Shown: positions 1-9,936 of the stretch, in pieces
How positions within the stretch are numbered: the first letter of the stretch is position 1
Layout: every line of letters begins with the position of its first letter
Source of the DNA: Primorskyibacter flagellatus
GTDB taxonomy: Bacteria > Pseudomonadota > Alphaproteobacteria > Rhodobacterales > Rhodobacteraceae
Reading direction: 5' to 3'
Assembly: GCF_900176485.1 (NCBI RefSeq)
Contig: NZ_FWYD01000004.1
Span: forward strand, 229,965 to 293,964
Length of the DNA: 64,000 bases
Position numbers and translations under genes: made by a program
The notes under the pieces: generated by a model
Database searches by the model: none
Told to the model about the DNA's origin: nothing
Seen by the model: the letters and a program-made list of their open reading frames with translations, nothing else

Positions 1-318
1 GAGGATCTTGACGTCCCAGGCCTTTTCCAGATTGCGCTGCTGAACGGGGCTGAGCGGACCATCGACCAGCACAAGCTCTACCTCGGCCTCCTCGAAGACG
101 CGCCTCAGCTCTTCTATCTTTCCGGTGCCGAACAGGCCCGCCGGTTGCGGTTTGGGCAGACGAATGACATCGGCGCCCACAACCTCCAGATCCGGCAGGG
201 CCGCGGCCAGGGCGACTCCCTCTTGCAGCGCAGGACCGGGCTCGCGCCTCTGCCGATCAGACAGGATATCAGGATGCAGAACCCATGCGCGGGTTACATG
301 CGTGTCATGTTCTCTCAA
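1..318 (-). CDS. hflX: GTPase HflX, 5' part only (cut by window edge)
   Basis: About 106 N-terminal residues of HflX are visible, a ribosome-associated GTPase that rescues or splits stalled ribosomes. The frame reads RAWVLHPDI, then [11 protein letters not shown] and [19 protein letters not shown], the typical N-terminal HflX domain; the GTPase domain lies outside the window. In this frame there is an in-frame stop just upstream, and the first usable start is TTG at 318, which overlaps the TGA of hfq (TTGA). Translation is therefore probably coupled to hfq, as in many proteobacteria where hfq-hflX is an operon. The product name is secure from synteny and motifs; the TTG start is inferred. Confidence 0.9.
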   Translation of the reverse strand, partial: MREHDTHVTRAWVLHPDILSDRQRREPGPALQEGVALAAALPDLEVVGADVIRLPKPQPAGLFGTGKIEELRRVFEEAEVELVLVDGPLSPVQQRNLEKAWDVKIL

Positions 319-554
319 CTGTTCTCTTCGCCATCATACAGGTTGATCGGCTGCGAGGGCATGATCGTCGAAATGGCATGTTTATAGACCAGTTGAGATT
401 GTCCATCGCGACGCAACAACACGCAGAAATTGTCAAACCAGGTAATCACCCCCTGCAACTTTACACCGTTGATAAGGAATACGGTGACCGGAACCTTGGT
501 CTTTCGAACATGGTTCAGGAACGCGTCTTGCAGGTTTTGCCTATCGGAAGCCAT
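315..554 (-). CDS. hfq: RNA chaperone Hfq
   Basis: Protein of 79 aa, the usual alphaproteobacterial Hfq size. It forms a hexameric ring that pairs small RNAs with mRNAs and is needed for post-transcriptional control. Sm1 ([15 protein letters not shown], about residues 28-42) and Sm2 ([14 protein letters not shown], about 57-70) are both present, with the N-terminal [15 protein letters not shown] helix. The ATG at 554 matches the conserved MASDRQNLQ beginning; a longer in-frame start at 608 adds unconserved residues and is not chosen. The stop overlaps the start of hflX. The roughly 125-nt gap to trkH upstream probably holds an hfq promoter. Confidence 0.97.
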   Translation of the reverse strand: MASDRQNLQDAFLNHVRKTKVPVTVFLINGVKLQGVITWFDNFCVLLRRDGQSQLVYKHAISTIMPSQPINLYDGEENS

Positions 555-679
555 TGAAATCGCCTTTATTCTTGTCGTGTCGCGCAGTTCGGAACGCCCT
601 CGATGCACGATTATGTATTGCTGCTTTCAGAGTTACCAGCAGAAATCCATGCTCTTTTCGCATGCGCGGCATCCTGATG

Positions 680-2200
680 CTATTCACGCCACAGATCCGG
701 CGTGATCATCGCAATGATTGCCAGCGTTTCGAACCGCCCCAAAATCATCGCCGCGCACAGGAAAATCTTGGCCTCAGCCCCCAGCCGAACCAGATCTATC
801 GGGGTCTCGGACGCCGAGGTAATCAACGGGCCGGTGGTGGACAGAGTCGCGATCGCCAACACCATAGCGTTTTCAAACGGCACATGCACGGCAGTCAGCG
901 CCATTGTCACCATGGTGAAGGATAGCGCGAACAGCATGAAGAAGATCCAGGCGATGAAGGCACCGGACCGTCGGACGCGCCGGGTAAAGGCACTCGCCCG
1001 CCCCACGGAATGCGGATGCACCAGCCGCTCGATCTCTCGCATACCGTTGAGATAAAGCGCAAAAACCCGCAGCAGCTTGACCCCGCCCGCCGTCGTGGCC
1101 ACGCCGCCGCCGATCAGCGAAAGACCAAGCAGGATCAGGCCCGGCGTTTGCAACCCTGACCAGTTCTGCGCCTCGTTCCACTCGGCACTTTCAAACCCCG
1201 TTGTGGTCAGAAAGGACAGCACGGTAAAGGTCGCCCCCCAATAGGCGCGCAGTCCCGCCATCAGGTTTTCTTCTTCGTTGAACTCGAACGAGGCAATCCA
1301 GTGACGCAGAAACAGCAACAGCGGCACGCCGATGACAAAGATCAGGCCAAGCCGAAACTCGGGGTCATGGCGCAGACCGGGTTGGGCGCGGTTGATCGTA
1401 TCGCTGGAAAAGGTCAGCCGGGACAGCGCGAAGGCGAGAAAGAAAAACACCACCACCTCTCCGGCGAACCCGCTGGACGCATTGTCCAGCCCGCCGATCG
1501 AGGAAATGCCGCTGGTGGCCATCACCGACATGGCGTGGATCACCGCCACCAAGGGACGGTCCCCCGCCACCATCAGTGACAGCCAAAGCACTAGCGTCAG
1601 CCCCGCATAGATCGGCACCAGATAATGCGCACTGCGCCACAGCCGTCGTGTCGGGTCGGCCATATCCAGACGCGCCGCCCCTGCCGCCGAGATCTGGCCG
1701 GGCTCGCCGCCCGCCGTCACCTCGAACCCGCCCAGGGTCAGGGGCGCGAGAATGGCGGCCGCCGCGATCCACATCAGCAGCCCGCCCAGCCAGCCGACCT
1801 CGGCGCGCCACAGGTGCTGCGTTCGGGTCAGGCGGTCAGGCTCAAACAGCGTGGCACCCGTGGTGGTCAGGCTGGAAACCATCTCGAAATAGGCATTGAG
1901 AAACGTGGTCGTGCGCACCGCCTCGAAGAACGGTACAGCCAAAAGCGCGGGGATCAGCACGAACCCGGCCAAAAGCGCCGCAAGCTGGCGCAGCGCGCTC
2001 AGGCTGATGGTCCGCCCCGACATCGCTGTGGCCACCAGCCCCGACAGAACCAGCCCGACAACGCTGGTATAGAAGAAGCTGCGCGCTTCGTGAAAGCTTT
2101 GTTGGGCAAGCGCATAGGCGGCCGGAACCAGCATCGCGGCGCAGGCCAGCACTGTAAGCAACAGAAGGAACGGCAGAAGCTTCAGGCGATTAAGCAGCAT
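680..2200 (-). CDS. trkH: Trk potassium uptake channel subunit TrkH
   Basis: Integral inner-membrane protein of 506 aa that forms the K+ pathway of the Trk system. All four P-loop filters of the TrkH/Ktr superfamily can be read: SLTTTGATLF, MATSGISSIG, LTTTGFESAEW and LSTTGPLITS, embedded in about ten hydrophobic segments, beginning with LLPFLLLLTVLACAAMLV. It follows trkA with only 4 nt between trkA stop and trkH ATG, so the two are co-transcribed and their products (channel and cytosolic gating ring) work together. Length is normal for TrkH. Confidence 0.95.
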   Translation of the reverse strand: MLLNRLKLLPFLLLLTVLACAAMLVPAAYALAQQSFHEARSFFYTSVVGLVLSGLVATAMSGRTISLSALRQLAALLAGFVLIPALLAVPFFEAVRTTTFLNAYFEMVSSLTTTGATLFEPDRLTRTQHLWRAEVGWLGGLLMWIAAAAILAPLTLGGFEVTAGGEPGQISAAGAARLDMADPTRRLWRSAHYLVPIYAGLTLVLWLSLMVAGDRPLVAVIHAMSVMATSGISSIGGLDNASSGFAGEVVVFFFLAFALSRLTFSSDTINRAQPGLRHDPEFRLGLIFVIGVPLLLFLRHWIASFEFNEEENLMAGLRAYWGATFTVLSFLTTTGFESAEWNEAQNWSGLQTPGLILLGLSLIGGGVATTAGGVKLLRVFALYLNGMREIERLVHPHSVGRASAFTRRVRRSGAFIAWIFFMLFALSFTMVTMALTAVHVPFENAMVLAIATLSTTGPLITSASETPIDLVRLGAEAKIFLCAAMILGRFETLAIIAMITPDLWRE

Positions 2201-2204
2201 GGCG

Positions 2205-3581
2205 TCAGAAGAAGTCGATAGAGACCTGCAACAGCCGCTCTACCTCGGGCACGTCGCTGGTCATGGCAAAGATCACGATCATATCGCCTTCGTCGATCCG
2301 CAGGCCGCCCACAGGCTTTACCACCTTGCCCTCTTTCATCACAGCGCCCACCAGCACGCCTTCGGGAAAGTCGATATCGCGTATTTTCTGCCCCGAGATC
2401 GGCGATGTGGACAGCACCTCTGCCTCGATCACCTCTGCTTCGGCATCGCCGATGGAATAAACGGCGCGCACCCGGCCATGGCGGATATGGCGCAGGATCG
2501 AACTGACGGTGGTGGCGCGCGGGTTGATATAGGCGTCAATGCCAAGCGGCCCCATCAGAGGCACCAATGTCGGATCGTTGATCAGTACAATGGCCATTGG
2601 ACAGCCCGCAGCCTTGGCACGCACGGCGGCCAGCATGTTGGTCTTGTCATCATCCGTAACGCAGAGAACGGCATCTGCACGATCGATATTGGCCTCGGCC
2701 AGCAAGGTTGCATCCAGCCCGTCGCCGTGCAGAACAATGGTTTTTTCCAGCACATCGGCGGCGCGTTCGGCCACGCCGCGATTTTTCTCGATCACCTTGG
2801 CGCGGACGCGTTCGGCACGAGCCTCAAGCTGTCGGGCGACGGTCAGGCCGACATTGCCGCCGCCGATCAGAACGACCCGTTCCTGCTTCTTGACCGATTT
2901 GCCGAAAATTTCCATGGTGCGGCGGATGTCGTCCGCATGTGACATGACATAGCAATCATCGCCGACAAACAGCTGATCCCCCGGATCGGGTGCCCAAAGC
3001 GTGCCATCGCGCCTGATGCCCACCACGATCGAGCGCAGGGTGGAAAAGAGATCCGTCAACTGCCGAAGCGGCGTGTTCACGACCGGACAGCCTTCCTCGA
3101 TCGTGAGACCAAGAAGATGCGCCTTGCCGTCAAGGAAGGTTTCCGTGTCAAAGGCCGAGGGTGCCGCCAGCCGTTGCAGGGCAGCATCCGCGACCTCACG
3201 TTCAGGACTGATGACCACGTCAATTGGCATGTGGTCGCGGCGATACAGGTCGGAATAGATCGCCGTCAGATAGCTTTGTGACCGCAGCCGCGCCACTTTT
3301 CGCGGGATCGCAAAGATCGAATGCGCCACTTGACAGGTCACCATGTTGACCTCGTCCGAATGGGTGGCGGCGATGATCATGTCCGCATCGCGCGCGCCTG
3401 CACGGTCAAGGATGTCAGGATAGGACGCGAACCCCGCGATACCCTGCACATCCAGCGTATCGGTGGCGCGCCGCACGAGATCGGGATTGTTGTCCACGAC
3501 CGTCACATCGTTGCGTTCGCCAGACAGATGCCGTGCGATCTGCCAGCCAACCTGGCCTGCCCCGCAGATGATGACCTTCAT
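2205..3581 (-). CDS. trkA: Trk system potassium uptake regulator TrkA
   Basis: Cytosolic NAD(H)/nucleotide-binding regulatory subunit of Trk, 458 aa. Two tandem RCK units are visible: a first Rossmann fold beginning IICGAGQVGWQIARHL (residues 3-18) and a second beginning LIGGGNVGLTVARQL near residue 233, each followed by an RCK-C domain (for example TPLRQLTDLF and GQKIRDIDFPEGVLVGAV). The ATG is preceded by a GGAAGG-like ribosome site. It lies between ntrX (116 nt upstream) and trkH (4 nt downstream); linkage of trkAH to ntrYX and hfq is a known alphaproteobacterial arrangement. Confidence 0.96.
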   Translation of the reverse strand: MKVIICGAGQVGWQIARHLSGERNDVTVVDNNPDLVRRATDTLDVQGIAGFASYPDILDRAGARDADMIIAATHSDEVNMVTCQVAHSIFAIPRKVARLRSQSYLTAIYSDLYRRDHMPIDVVISPEREVADAALQRLAAPSAFDTETFLDGKAHLLGLTIEEGCPVVNTPLRQLTDLFSTLRSIVVGIRRDGTLWAPDPGDQLFVGDDCYVMSHADDIRRTMEIFGKSVKKQERVVLIGGGNVGLTVARQLEARAERVRAKVIEKNRGVAERAADVLEKTIVLHGDGLDATLLAEANIDRADAVLCVTDDDKTNMLAAVRAKAAGCPMAIVLINDPTLVPLMGPLGIDAYINPRATTVSSILRHIRHGRVRAVYSIGDAEAEVIEAEVLSTSPISGQKIRDIDFPEGVLVGAVMKEGKVVKPVGGLRIDEGDMIVIFAMTSDVPEVERLLQVSIDFF

Positions 3582-3697
3582 TCCAAGCCCTTCCGGCGAA
3601 ACGTTCTACGCCGGATTTGCATGACAGAAGCCCCCGCAAGGGTCAATCCGGCAGCGCCGGGGCAAGAGATTGGGTTTCGCATGCGCTGGCCGTGTCG

Positions 3698-5110
3698 TCA
3701 CTCGACCTCGGCGTCGTCTTCGACATGGGCGATGCGCGCACCTGCCTTGGAGGACGTCACCACACCCAGGGATTTCAGTTTGCGATGCAGCGCCGAGCGT
3801 TCCATGCCGACAAAGCTGGCCGTTCGGCTGATATTGCCCCCGAACCGGTTGATCTGGGTCAGCAGATATTCACGCTCGAACGCTTCGCGCGCCTCGCGCA
3901 GCGGCAAGGTCGCCAGCGTGCCCGAAAGCACCACGCGGTTTTCATCGCCGTCCGGCACGCCACTATCCTGCGGCAACTCGCGCGCCGTGATCTCGTCATG
4001 GCCTTCGCCAAGGATCAGCACGCGTTCCACCAGATTCTTCAACTGACGCACATTGCCGGGCCAGACCATCGTCTGCATCAGCGCCACCGCCTCATCGCTG
4101 AGGGCGCGCTGCGGCAGGCCTTGGGTCTTGTGGCATTGCTCGATGAAATGCGCGGCCAGCAGCGGAATATCCTCGCGCCGCTCCTCGAGGCTGGGCACGG
4201 CAATCGGCACGACGTTGAGCCGGTGATACAGTTCCTGCCGGAACGTCCCCGCCGCAATCTCTGCCTCCAAATTGCGCGCGGTGGACGAGATCACCCGCAA
4301 ATCGACGCGCACCTTGTCGGCACCGCCCACCCGTGTGAACTGCTGATCGACCATCACCCGCAGGATCTTGGATTGGGTGCCAAGCGGCATGTCGGCGACC
4401 TCATCGAAATAGATCACGCCACCATGGGCCTGTTCCAGAAGACCCGGCTCCACCCCACGATCAGACCCTTCGCGCCCGAACAGCACCTCTTCCATGCCTT
4501 CGGGCGACACGCCTGCACAATTCACGGTGATGAACGGACCCGCGGCGCGATTGGAATGGGCGTGGATATAGCGCGCGGCGACCTCCTTGCCCGATCCCGG
4601 CGGCCCGGACAGCATCACGCGGCCGTTGGATTTGGTGACTTTGTCGAGCTGGCCAATCAGTCCGCGAAACGCGGCGCTTTCGCCGATGACCTCGGTCGGG
4701 TGGCTGTCCTTGCGTTTCAGTTTCTGATTCTCGCGGCGCAGGCGGCTGGTTTCCATCGCGCGTCGGATCACCACCAGCAACTGGTCGATATTGAAGGGCT
4801 TTTCGATGAAATCATAGGCCCCCTGCTTGATCGCCGCGACGGCAATCTCGATATTGCCGTGGCCCGAGATTATGACCACGGGAACATCCGGGTTGTCACG
4901 CTTGACGGTCTTGAGGATGTCGATCCCGTCCATCTTGCTGTCTTTCAGCCAGATATCCAGGATCAGCAGCGCGGGCGGCTCGGCGTTGATCTCGGCCATC
5001 GCCTCGTTGGAATTGCCCGCCAGCCGCGTGGTATAGCCTTCGTCTTCAAGAATATCCCCGATCAACTCGCGGATATCGCGTTCGTCATCGACGATCAAAA
5101 TGTCACTCAT
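3698..5110 (-). CDS. ntrX: Nitrogen assimilation response regulator NtrX
   Basis: Response regulator of 470 aa paired with NtrY. Domains in order: receiver (phospho-acceptor Asp in LLILDIWLKDSKMDG, about residue 53), AAA+ module with Walker A GPPGSGKE and Walker B VIYFDEVADMP, and a C-terminal Fis-type helix-turn-helix (NISRTASFVGMERSALHRKL). Where sigma-54 activators carry GAFTGA, this protein has LFGREGSDRGVEPGLLEQA, so contact with sigma-54 is not expected. The ATG overlaps the ntrY stop (ATGA), showing translational coupling. Known roles of the family are nitrogen metabolism, redox response and envelope control. Confidence 0.95.
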   Translation of the reverse strand: MSDILIVDDERDIRELIGDILEDEGYTTRLAGNSNEAMAEINAEPPALLILDIWLKDSKMDGIDILKTVKRDNPDVPVVIISGHGNIEIAVAAIKQGAYDFIEKPFNIDQLLVVIRRAMETSRLRRENQKLKRKDSHPTEVIGESAAFRGLIGQLDKVTKSNGRVMLSGPPGSGKEVAARYIHAHSNRAAGPFITVNCAGVSPEGMEEVLFGREGSDRGVEPGLLEQAHGGVIYFDEVADMPLGTQSKILRVMVDQQFTRVGGADKVRVDLRVISSTARNLEAEIAAGTFRQELYHRLNVVPIAVPSLEERREDIPLLAAHFIEQCHKTQGLPQRALSDEAVALMQTMVWPGNVRQLKNLVERVLILGEGHDEITARELPQDSGVPDGDENRVVLSGTLATLPLREAREAFEREYLLTQINRFGGNISRTASFVGMERSALHRKLKSLGVVTSSKAGARIAHVEDDAEVE

Positions 5111-7380
5111 ACGACCCTCGTTCCTGTTGTGGACGGCTCTGCCATCGCGGCCGCCCCCGTTTCACCAAGCGGCAGACGGATGACCGCCATTGCGCCGCGA
5201 TGCGATGCGCCGTCAAACACCGGCGCATCTTCGAGGACGAGGCTGCCGCCATGCTCCTCGATGATTTTCTTGACGATCGGCAGGCCAAGCCCGGTGCCCT
5301 TGTCACGGGTGGTGACATAGGGTTCGAACAGACTGGCCCGGTCCTCGGGCAAGCCGACGCCATTGTCCATGATCCGGATCTCGGCCCGGTCACCGTCGCG
5401 TTTCAGCGTGACGTGGATCTGCGGGACAAACCCGCTTTCGACACCCTCTTCGATCCGGCCTTCAATCGCTTCACCGGCGTTCTTGATCAGGTTCGTCAAA
5501 GCCTGGCCGATCATGGTGGCGTCCAGCTCTGCCGGCATTTCGCCGCCTTCAAAATCGGTGACAAAGCGCACATCGGGTTGGCCTGCCTCCTGCAACAGCA
5601 CGGCACCGCGCAACAGATCCCTCACGTCCTCGGGGCGGCGCTCTGGTTCTGGCATGCGGGCGAATTTGGAAAATTCATCGACAATGCGCCGCAGGTCGTT
5701 GGTCTGCCGCACGATGACGCCGGTCAACTGATCAAGGCTTTCGCCTGATTCCTCGTCCAACTGACGGCGGAACTTGCGCTTGATGCGTTCGGCGGACAGC
5801 TGGATCGGGGTGAGCGGGTTCTTGATTTCATGCGCGATACGGCGCGCCACATCCCCCCATGCCGCCATCCGCTGCGCGCTGACCAGCGTTGTCACATCAT
5901 CAAAGGCCACCACGAAGCCTTCAAGACTGCCATTCGCGCGGCGGCGGTTGGACATGCGCACCAGCAGATGTTCCAGACGTCCTTCGCGGCTGACCTTAAC
6001 CTCTTCCTGAACGGTCTCGTTTCCACCATCCCGCAGCTTCTCAAAGACCGGCCCGAACTCTGGGACCGACACGGAAATGGGCATCGACTGCTGGTCCGCG
6101 CTCCAGGCAAGCAAGCGTTCGGCGGAGCGGTTGACGAAGGTCACCCGCCCGCCTTCGTCCAGCCCCACGACACCAGATGTGACAGAGGTCAGCACGGAAT
6201 CGAACAGCCGCTGACGACGCTCGATCTGGCGGGTATTGTCCAGCAACGTGTTGCGCTGGCCCTTCAATTGCCGGGTCATCTGGTTGAAGTAACGTCCCAG
6301 CATGGCGATCTCGTCATCGCCGTCCTCCTCGACAACCTGCACGTCCAGATCACCGGAGCCCACCTGCTGTGCCGCACCGGCCAAACGCCCGACCGGACGC
6401 GACAGCCGTTCGGCAAACCACATGCCCAACCAGACGGCGGCAAGGATCAGCAACATCGCAAAACCAAGATACAGCATAGCAAAATCAAACAGACGCCGTC
6501 CGCGCTCGCTTTCCTGTTGCTGGTAGAAGCGTGCGGTTTGCTGTGTTTCGTCCAACAGGTTGAGAATGGCGCCATCGACCTCGCGGCTGACATAAAGAAA
6601 CCTGTCGACAAAAGCGTTCAGCGGCACCAAGGCGCGAAACTCGTTATTGTCCCAATCCGGGATCAGCGCGACGCCTTGCTCTAGCGCCTCTGCGATACGG
6701 CCAGAGGTCGGTTGTTCGTAGTCGAAAAGGTAGGACCGTTCGCCGCGTGCGCGGATTTCGCCGGCACTGTCGATCACATAAGCCTCGCGCAGCCCGCGCT
6801 GGATCTGGCTTTGCCCCGTTCCCAAGACCTGCCGGACTTCGCCATCATTCATCGCGAATGTCGCGCGCCGGTTGGCGTCAATGAAAGCCGCCAGTGCCTG
6901 GGCATCCTGGGCCAGCCCCTCGCGATGTTCCGCCTCATAGGATTCCGCCGCCTCAAGCGAGGCGCCTACAACGGCGCGCACACGGTCCGAAAACCATGCC
7001 TCCAGCCCGATATTGATGGTCAGCACCGCAAAGACAGCGACAGTCACCGTCGGCAACAACGCCATCAGCGCAAACACACCGGTCAGCCTGAGGTGAAGCC
7101 GCGAGCCCGCCGATTTGGCCCGCCGCGCCGACACCATGCGCGCCACGCGCTGTAGAACCAATGCCGCAACAAGCAGGACATAGACAAAATCCGCGAGCAG
7201 GATCAGCCGCAACGGCATTGAGGCCGCCCCCTGATCCAGCGGACCGAGAATCGCGAATGTCGCCGCCGCCAGCACCGGCCCCAGCAAGACCAGCCCCAAC
7301 GTCGCCGCATTCTGGAAACGGCGTTGTCGCCGCAGCCGGTTGAACCGGGTCCAGGTCAAGGCTCGTGCCTTTAAGGCCAC
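5107..7380 (-). CDS. ntrY: Sensor histidine kinase NtrY
   Basis: Membrane histidine kinase of about 757 aa. N-terminal transmembrane segments flank a periplasmic sensor region; a HAMP segment (RPVGRLAGAAQQVGSGDL), PAS domain (VTSGVVGLDEGGRVTFVN), HisKA H-box [13 protein letters not shown] and HATPase boxes (NLIKNAGEAI, DNGVGLPED, GTGLGLPIVK) follow. The start chosen is GTG at 7380, because AGAGGG lies six bases before it; a TTG at 7419 in the same frame has no good ribosome site. It overlaps ntrX by 4 nt, and ntrC ends about 100 nt upstream. It is expected to phosphorylate NtrX, with possible cross-talk to NtrC. Confidence 0.95.
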   Translation of the reverse strand: MALKARALTWTRFNRLRRQRRFQNAATLGLVLLGPVLAAATFAILGPLDQGAASMPLRLILLADFVYVLLVAALVLQRVARMVSARRAKSAGSRLHLRLTGVFALMALLPTVTVAVFAVLTINIGLEAWFSDRVRAVVGASLEAAESYEAEHREGLAQDAQALAAFIDANRRATFAMNDGEVRQVLGTGQSQIQRGLREAYVIDSAGEIRARGERSYLFDYEQPTSGRIAEALEQGVALIPDWDNNEFRALVPLNAFVDRFLYVSREVDGAILNLLDETQQTARFYQQQESERGRRLFDFAMLYLGFAMLLILAAVWLGMWFAERLSRPVGRLAGAAQQVGSGDLDVQVVEEDGDDEIAMLGRYFNQMTRQLKGQRNTLLDNTRQIERRQRLFDSVLTSVTSGVVGLDEGGRVTFVNRSAERLLAWSADQQSMPISVSVPEFGPVFEKLRDGGNETVQEEVKVSREGRLEHLLVRMSNRRRANGSLEGFVVAFDDVTTLVSAQRMAAWGDVARRIAHEIKNPLTPIQLSAERIKRKFRRQLDEESGESLDQLTGVIVRQTNDLRRIVDEFSKFARMPEPERRPEDVRDLLRGAVLLQEAGQPDVRFVTDFEGGEMPAELDATMIGQALTNLIKNAGEAIEGRIEEGVESGFVPQIHVTLKRDGDRAEIRIMDNGVGLPEDRASLFEPYVTTRDKGTGLGLPIVKKIIEEHGGSLVLEDAPVFDGASHRGAMAVIRLPLGETGAAAMAEPSTTGTRVV

Positions 7381-7480
7381 AGGTCGCCCTCTTCTTGATG
7401 TGCCCCGCAAGGCAGCCAACCGCCATATCTAGTGGTCCGTTCCGGAACCGAAGCACCGGGGCCACTGTTATGTTGCCCTT

Positions 7481-8854
7481 TTACATCAATTTGCGGCGCC
7501 GTGTCACGCTAATATCCAGATCGGTGATTTTCTTGCGCAACGTATTGCGGTTGATCCCCAGAAGATCGGCACATTTGGCCTGATTTCCGCCCGTTGCATC
7601 CAGCGCAATCTCTATCAGGGGGGCCTCTACTTCACGCAGGATTCGCGAATACAGTCCCGGCGGCGGCAACATGTTGTCGTGCAGATCAAAATAGCGCCGC
7701 AAGTGCCGCGCCACGCTGGCCGAAAGCTTTTCGACATCGCTGCCGCCGCGCAGAACAGGGCCCATTTCGGGCTGATTGCCCAGCACCATCTCTACCTCTG
7801 TCCGGCTGATTTCGTCCGAGCGGCTGGTCAGTCCCAACCGACGCACGGCGTTTTCCAACTGCCGCACATTGCCCGGCCAGCTATAGGCGCGGAACAGCTC
7901 TTCGGCTTCGCGCGACAGCCATCGCTTCGGGGCACCGTCGCGTTCTTCACGGGACAGGAAATGTTCGGTCAATAGCGCAATATCGTCCACACGCTCGCGC
8001 AACGCGGGCACTGTCAGCGTTGCACCGCACAGACGGTAATACAGATCGGGACGCACGCGGCCCTCTTCCATCGCGACCGCCAGATCGCTTTGACTGGTGG
8101 CCATGAAGCGCGGGACATGATCGCCGGGGACATCCATCATGCGGACAAGCCGCGCCTGCATCTCATCGTCGAGATTGGCGATCTCGTCGATCAGAAGCGT
8201 GCCGCCCTTGACCCGCGCCAGAACGCGCATCGGGCCTTCAAGCTCTTGCAAATCGGCCGCAGCCACCGTCACGAAAGGCAATGTGCGGCGGTCGGAGAAG
8301 TCGTGAACCGCCCGCGCGATCAGGCTTTTGCCGGTGCCGCTTTCCCCGCAGATCAGAACTGACAGATCGGTGTTCACCACCCGCGCGACCAACCGGTAAA
8401 GCGCCTGCATTGCCGCGGTCTTGCCAACCAGCGGAAGATCATCCGGCGCGTCCGTCAGATCATCAGACCGCGGTGACTGCGGCACATGGCGTCTGCTTTC
8501 CAGCGCCCGGGCGGTGCGCTTCATCAGATCCGGCAGGTCAAACGGTTTGGGCAGGTAATCATAGGCCTCGGCCTCGGCCGCCTGAATCGCCGTCATGATG
8601 GTGTTTTGCGCCGAGATCACGATCACCGGCAATCCGGGCCGGTCCTGCGCAATCCGGGGCAGCATCTCCAGCCCGTTCCCGTCAGGCATCATCACATCCG
8701 AGATCACCACGTCGCCCTTGCCCTCTGCCACCCATCGCATCAGCGTGGTCAGCGAGCTGGTCGCGTGGACCTTGCATCCGGCACGCGTCAGCGCCTGGGT
8801 CAGAACCGTTCGGATCGTGCGGTCGTCATCGGCGACCAGAACCGTGCCATCCAT
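7481..8854 (-). CDS. ntrC: Nitrogen regulation response regulator NtrC (sigma-54-independent type)
   Basis: Response regulator of 457 aa for nitrogen limitation. Receiver domain with Asp in [13 protein letters not shown] (about residue 53), AAA+ domain with Walker A GESGTGKS and Walker [11 protein letters not shown], and Fis-like helix-turn-helix at the end ([20 protein letters not shown]). The GAFTGA loop is absent: the stretch between the two Walker motifs reads [18 protein letters not shown]. Rhodobacter capsulatus NtrC is the known example of such a protein and works with the housekeeping sigma-70 polymerase. The ATG shares one base with the ntrB stop (TGATG). Confidence 0.95.
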   Translation of the reverse strand: MDGTVLVADDDRTIRTVLTQALTRAGCKVHATSSLTTLMRWVAEGKGDVVISDVMMPDGNGLEMLPRIAQDRPGLPVIVISAQNTIMTAIQAAEAEAYDYLPKPFDLPDLMKRTARALESRRHVPQSPRSDDLTDAPDDLPLVGKTAAMQALYRLVARVVNTDLSVLICGESGTGKSLIARAVHDFSDRRTLPFVTVAAADLQELEGPMRVLARVKGGTLLIDEIANLDDEMQARLVRMMDVPGDHVPRFMATSQSDLAVAMEEGRVRPDLYYRLCGATLTVPALRERVDDIALLTEHFLSREERDGAPKRWLSREAEELFRAYSWPGNVRQLENAVRRLGLTSRSDEISRTEVEMVLGNQPEMGPVLRGGSDVEKLSASVARHLRRYFDLHDNMLPPPGLYSRILREVEAPLIEIALDATGGNQAKCADLLGINRNTLRKKITDLDISVTRRRKLM

Positions 8855-9936
8855 CAATCTTTCTCCTTGAGTTCCCGCGCCGCTCGCGGAAGCGAGATTT
8901 GAAAAACGGTGCGGCCAGGCACAGAGGTGACCGAAATCCACCCGTCATGGTCAGAGATAATCTTGTTCACCAGCGCCAATCCCAGCCCGGTGCCATTTTC
9001 GCGGCCCGAAACGAAGGGATCGAAAATATCGCCCTTGATGTTCTCCGGCAGGCCGGGACCGTCATCCGTGATTTCGATTTGCAGCGGCAGCGCCTGCCCT
9101 GACCCATCCGACCGGCGCAGACGAAAGCTGTGTTCATAGAAACTGCGAAGACGGATCGTGCCGCCCTTCGGCCCTGCTGCTTGCGCTGCGTTTTTCAGCA
9201 GGTTCAATATGACTTGCAACAATTGGTCCGGATCGCCGCAGGCCATCGGCAGGGACGGGTCGTAATCCTCGACGATCCGCATCTGCGCGCCAAACCCCAG
9301 CAAGGCAGAACGACGGGCGCGATCCAGAACATCGTGGATATTCACATCGCGGCGTTCCGGCGGCGACAGGTTTCCGAATTGCTCGACCTGTTCAAGCAGC
9401 TTTACGATCCTTCGACTTTCTTCGACAATAAGGTCTGTAAGTTCAAGGTCTTCCGTCGCGAGGTTCATGCTGAGAAGTTGCGCGGCACCGGTGATGCCCG
9501 CCAGCGGGTTCTTGATTTCATGGGCCAGCATCTCGGCCATGCCGATGGCGGATTTCGCTGCGGATTTCACCGAATGACTTTGCGTCATTCGTCCGGCCAA
9601 CTCGCGCGGCGAAATCAGCATTATCATCCAGCCCGGCCTGCCCGCCACGGGCGCAAGCGACAGATTACACTGCAAGGGCGCACGGTTGCCCGGTCCCACA
9701 TCGACATCATTGACGAAAAGCGGGGTGCCGTTCCTGCGCGCCCGTTCGATGCTGTCTTCCAGCGGCGCGTCGATCATCAAGCGGTCCCAGATCGGCTGTC
9801 CGGCCAGCGATTTGGACGAATTGTTCATAAACCCTTCGGCGGCGGGGTTGAGATCGGCAATATTCTCATCCTCGTCGATCAGGATTGCCGGAACGGGCAA
9901 CGAGGACCAGATCGCATTGCTCAACTCGGGGGTCAT
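8854..9936 (-). CDS. ntrB: Nitrogen regulation sensor kinase NtrB (NRII)
   Basis: Cytosolic kinase/phosphatase of 360 aa that controls NtrC in response to PII. It has an N-terminal PAS domain ([19 protein letters not shown]), an H-box [19 protein letters not shown], and HATPase boxes [21 protein letters not shown] and [11 protein letters not shown]. The ATG at 9936 gives the conserved start [14 protein letters not shown] and overlaps the dusB stop (ATGA); upstream in-frame codons lie inside dusB and are not used. No membrane segment is seen, as expected. Synteny and motifs make the call secure. Confidence 0.96.
   Translation of the reverse strand: MTPELSNAIWSSLPVPAILIDEDENIADLNPAAEGFMNNSSKSLAGQPIWDRLMIDAPLEDSIERARRNGTPLFVNDVDVGPGNRAPLQCNLSLAPVAGRPGWMIMLISPRELAGRMTQSHSVKSAAKSAIGMAEMLAHEIKNPLAGITGAAQLLSMNLATEDLELTDLIVEESRRIVKLLEQVEQFGNLSPPERRDVNIHDVLDRARRSALLGFGAQMRIVEDYDPSLPMACGDPDQLLQVILNLLKNAAQAAGPKGGTIRLRSFYEHSFRLRRSDGSGQALPLQIEITDDGPGLPENIKGDIFDPFVSGRENGTGLGLALVNKIISDHDGWISVTSVPGRTVFQISLPRAARELKEKD

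Noticed and set aside
3617..5320. A 567-codon plus-strand frame opposite ntrX
   Set aside because: Antisense artefact of high-GC coding DNA; the ntrX frame has full domain evidence.
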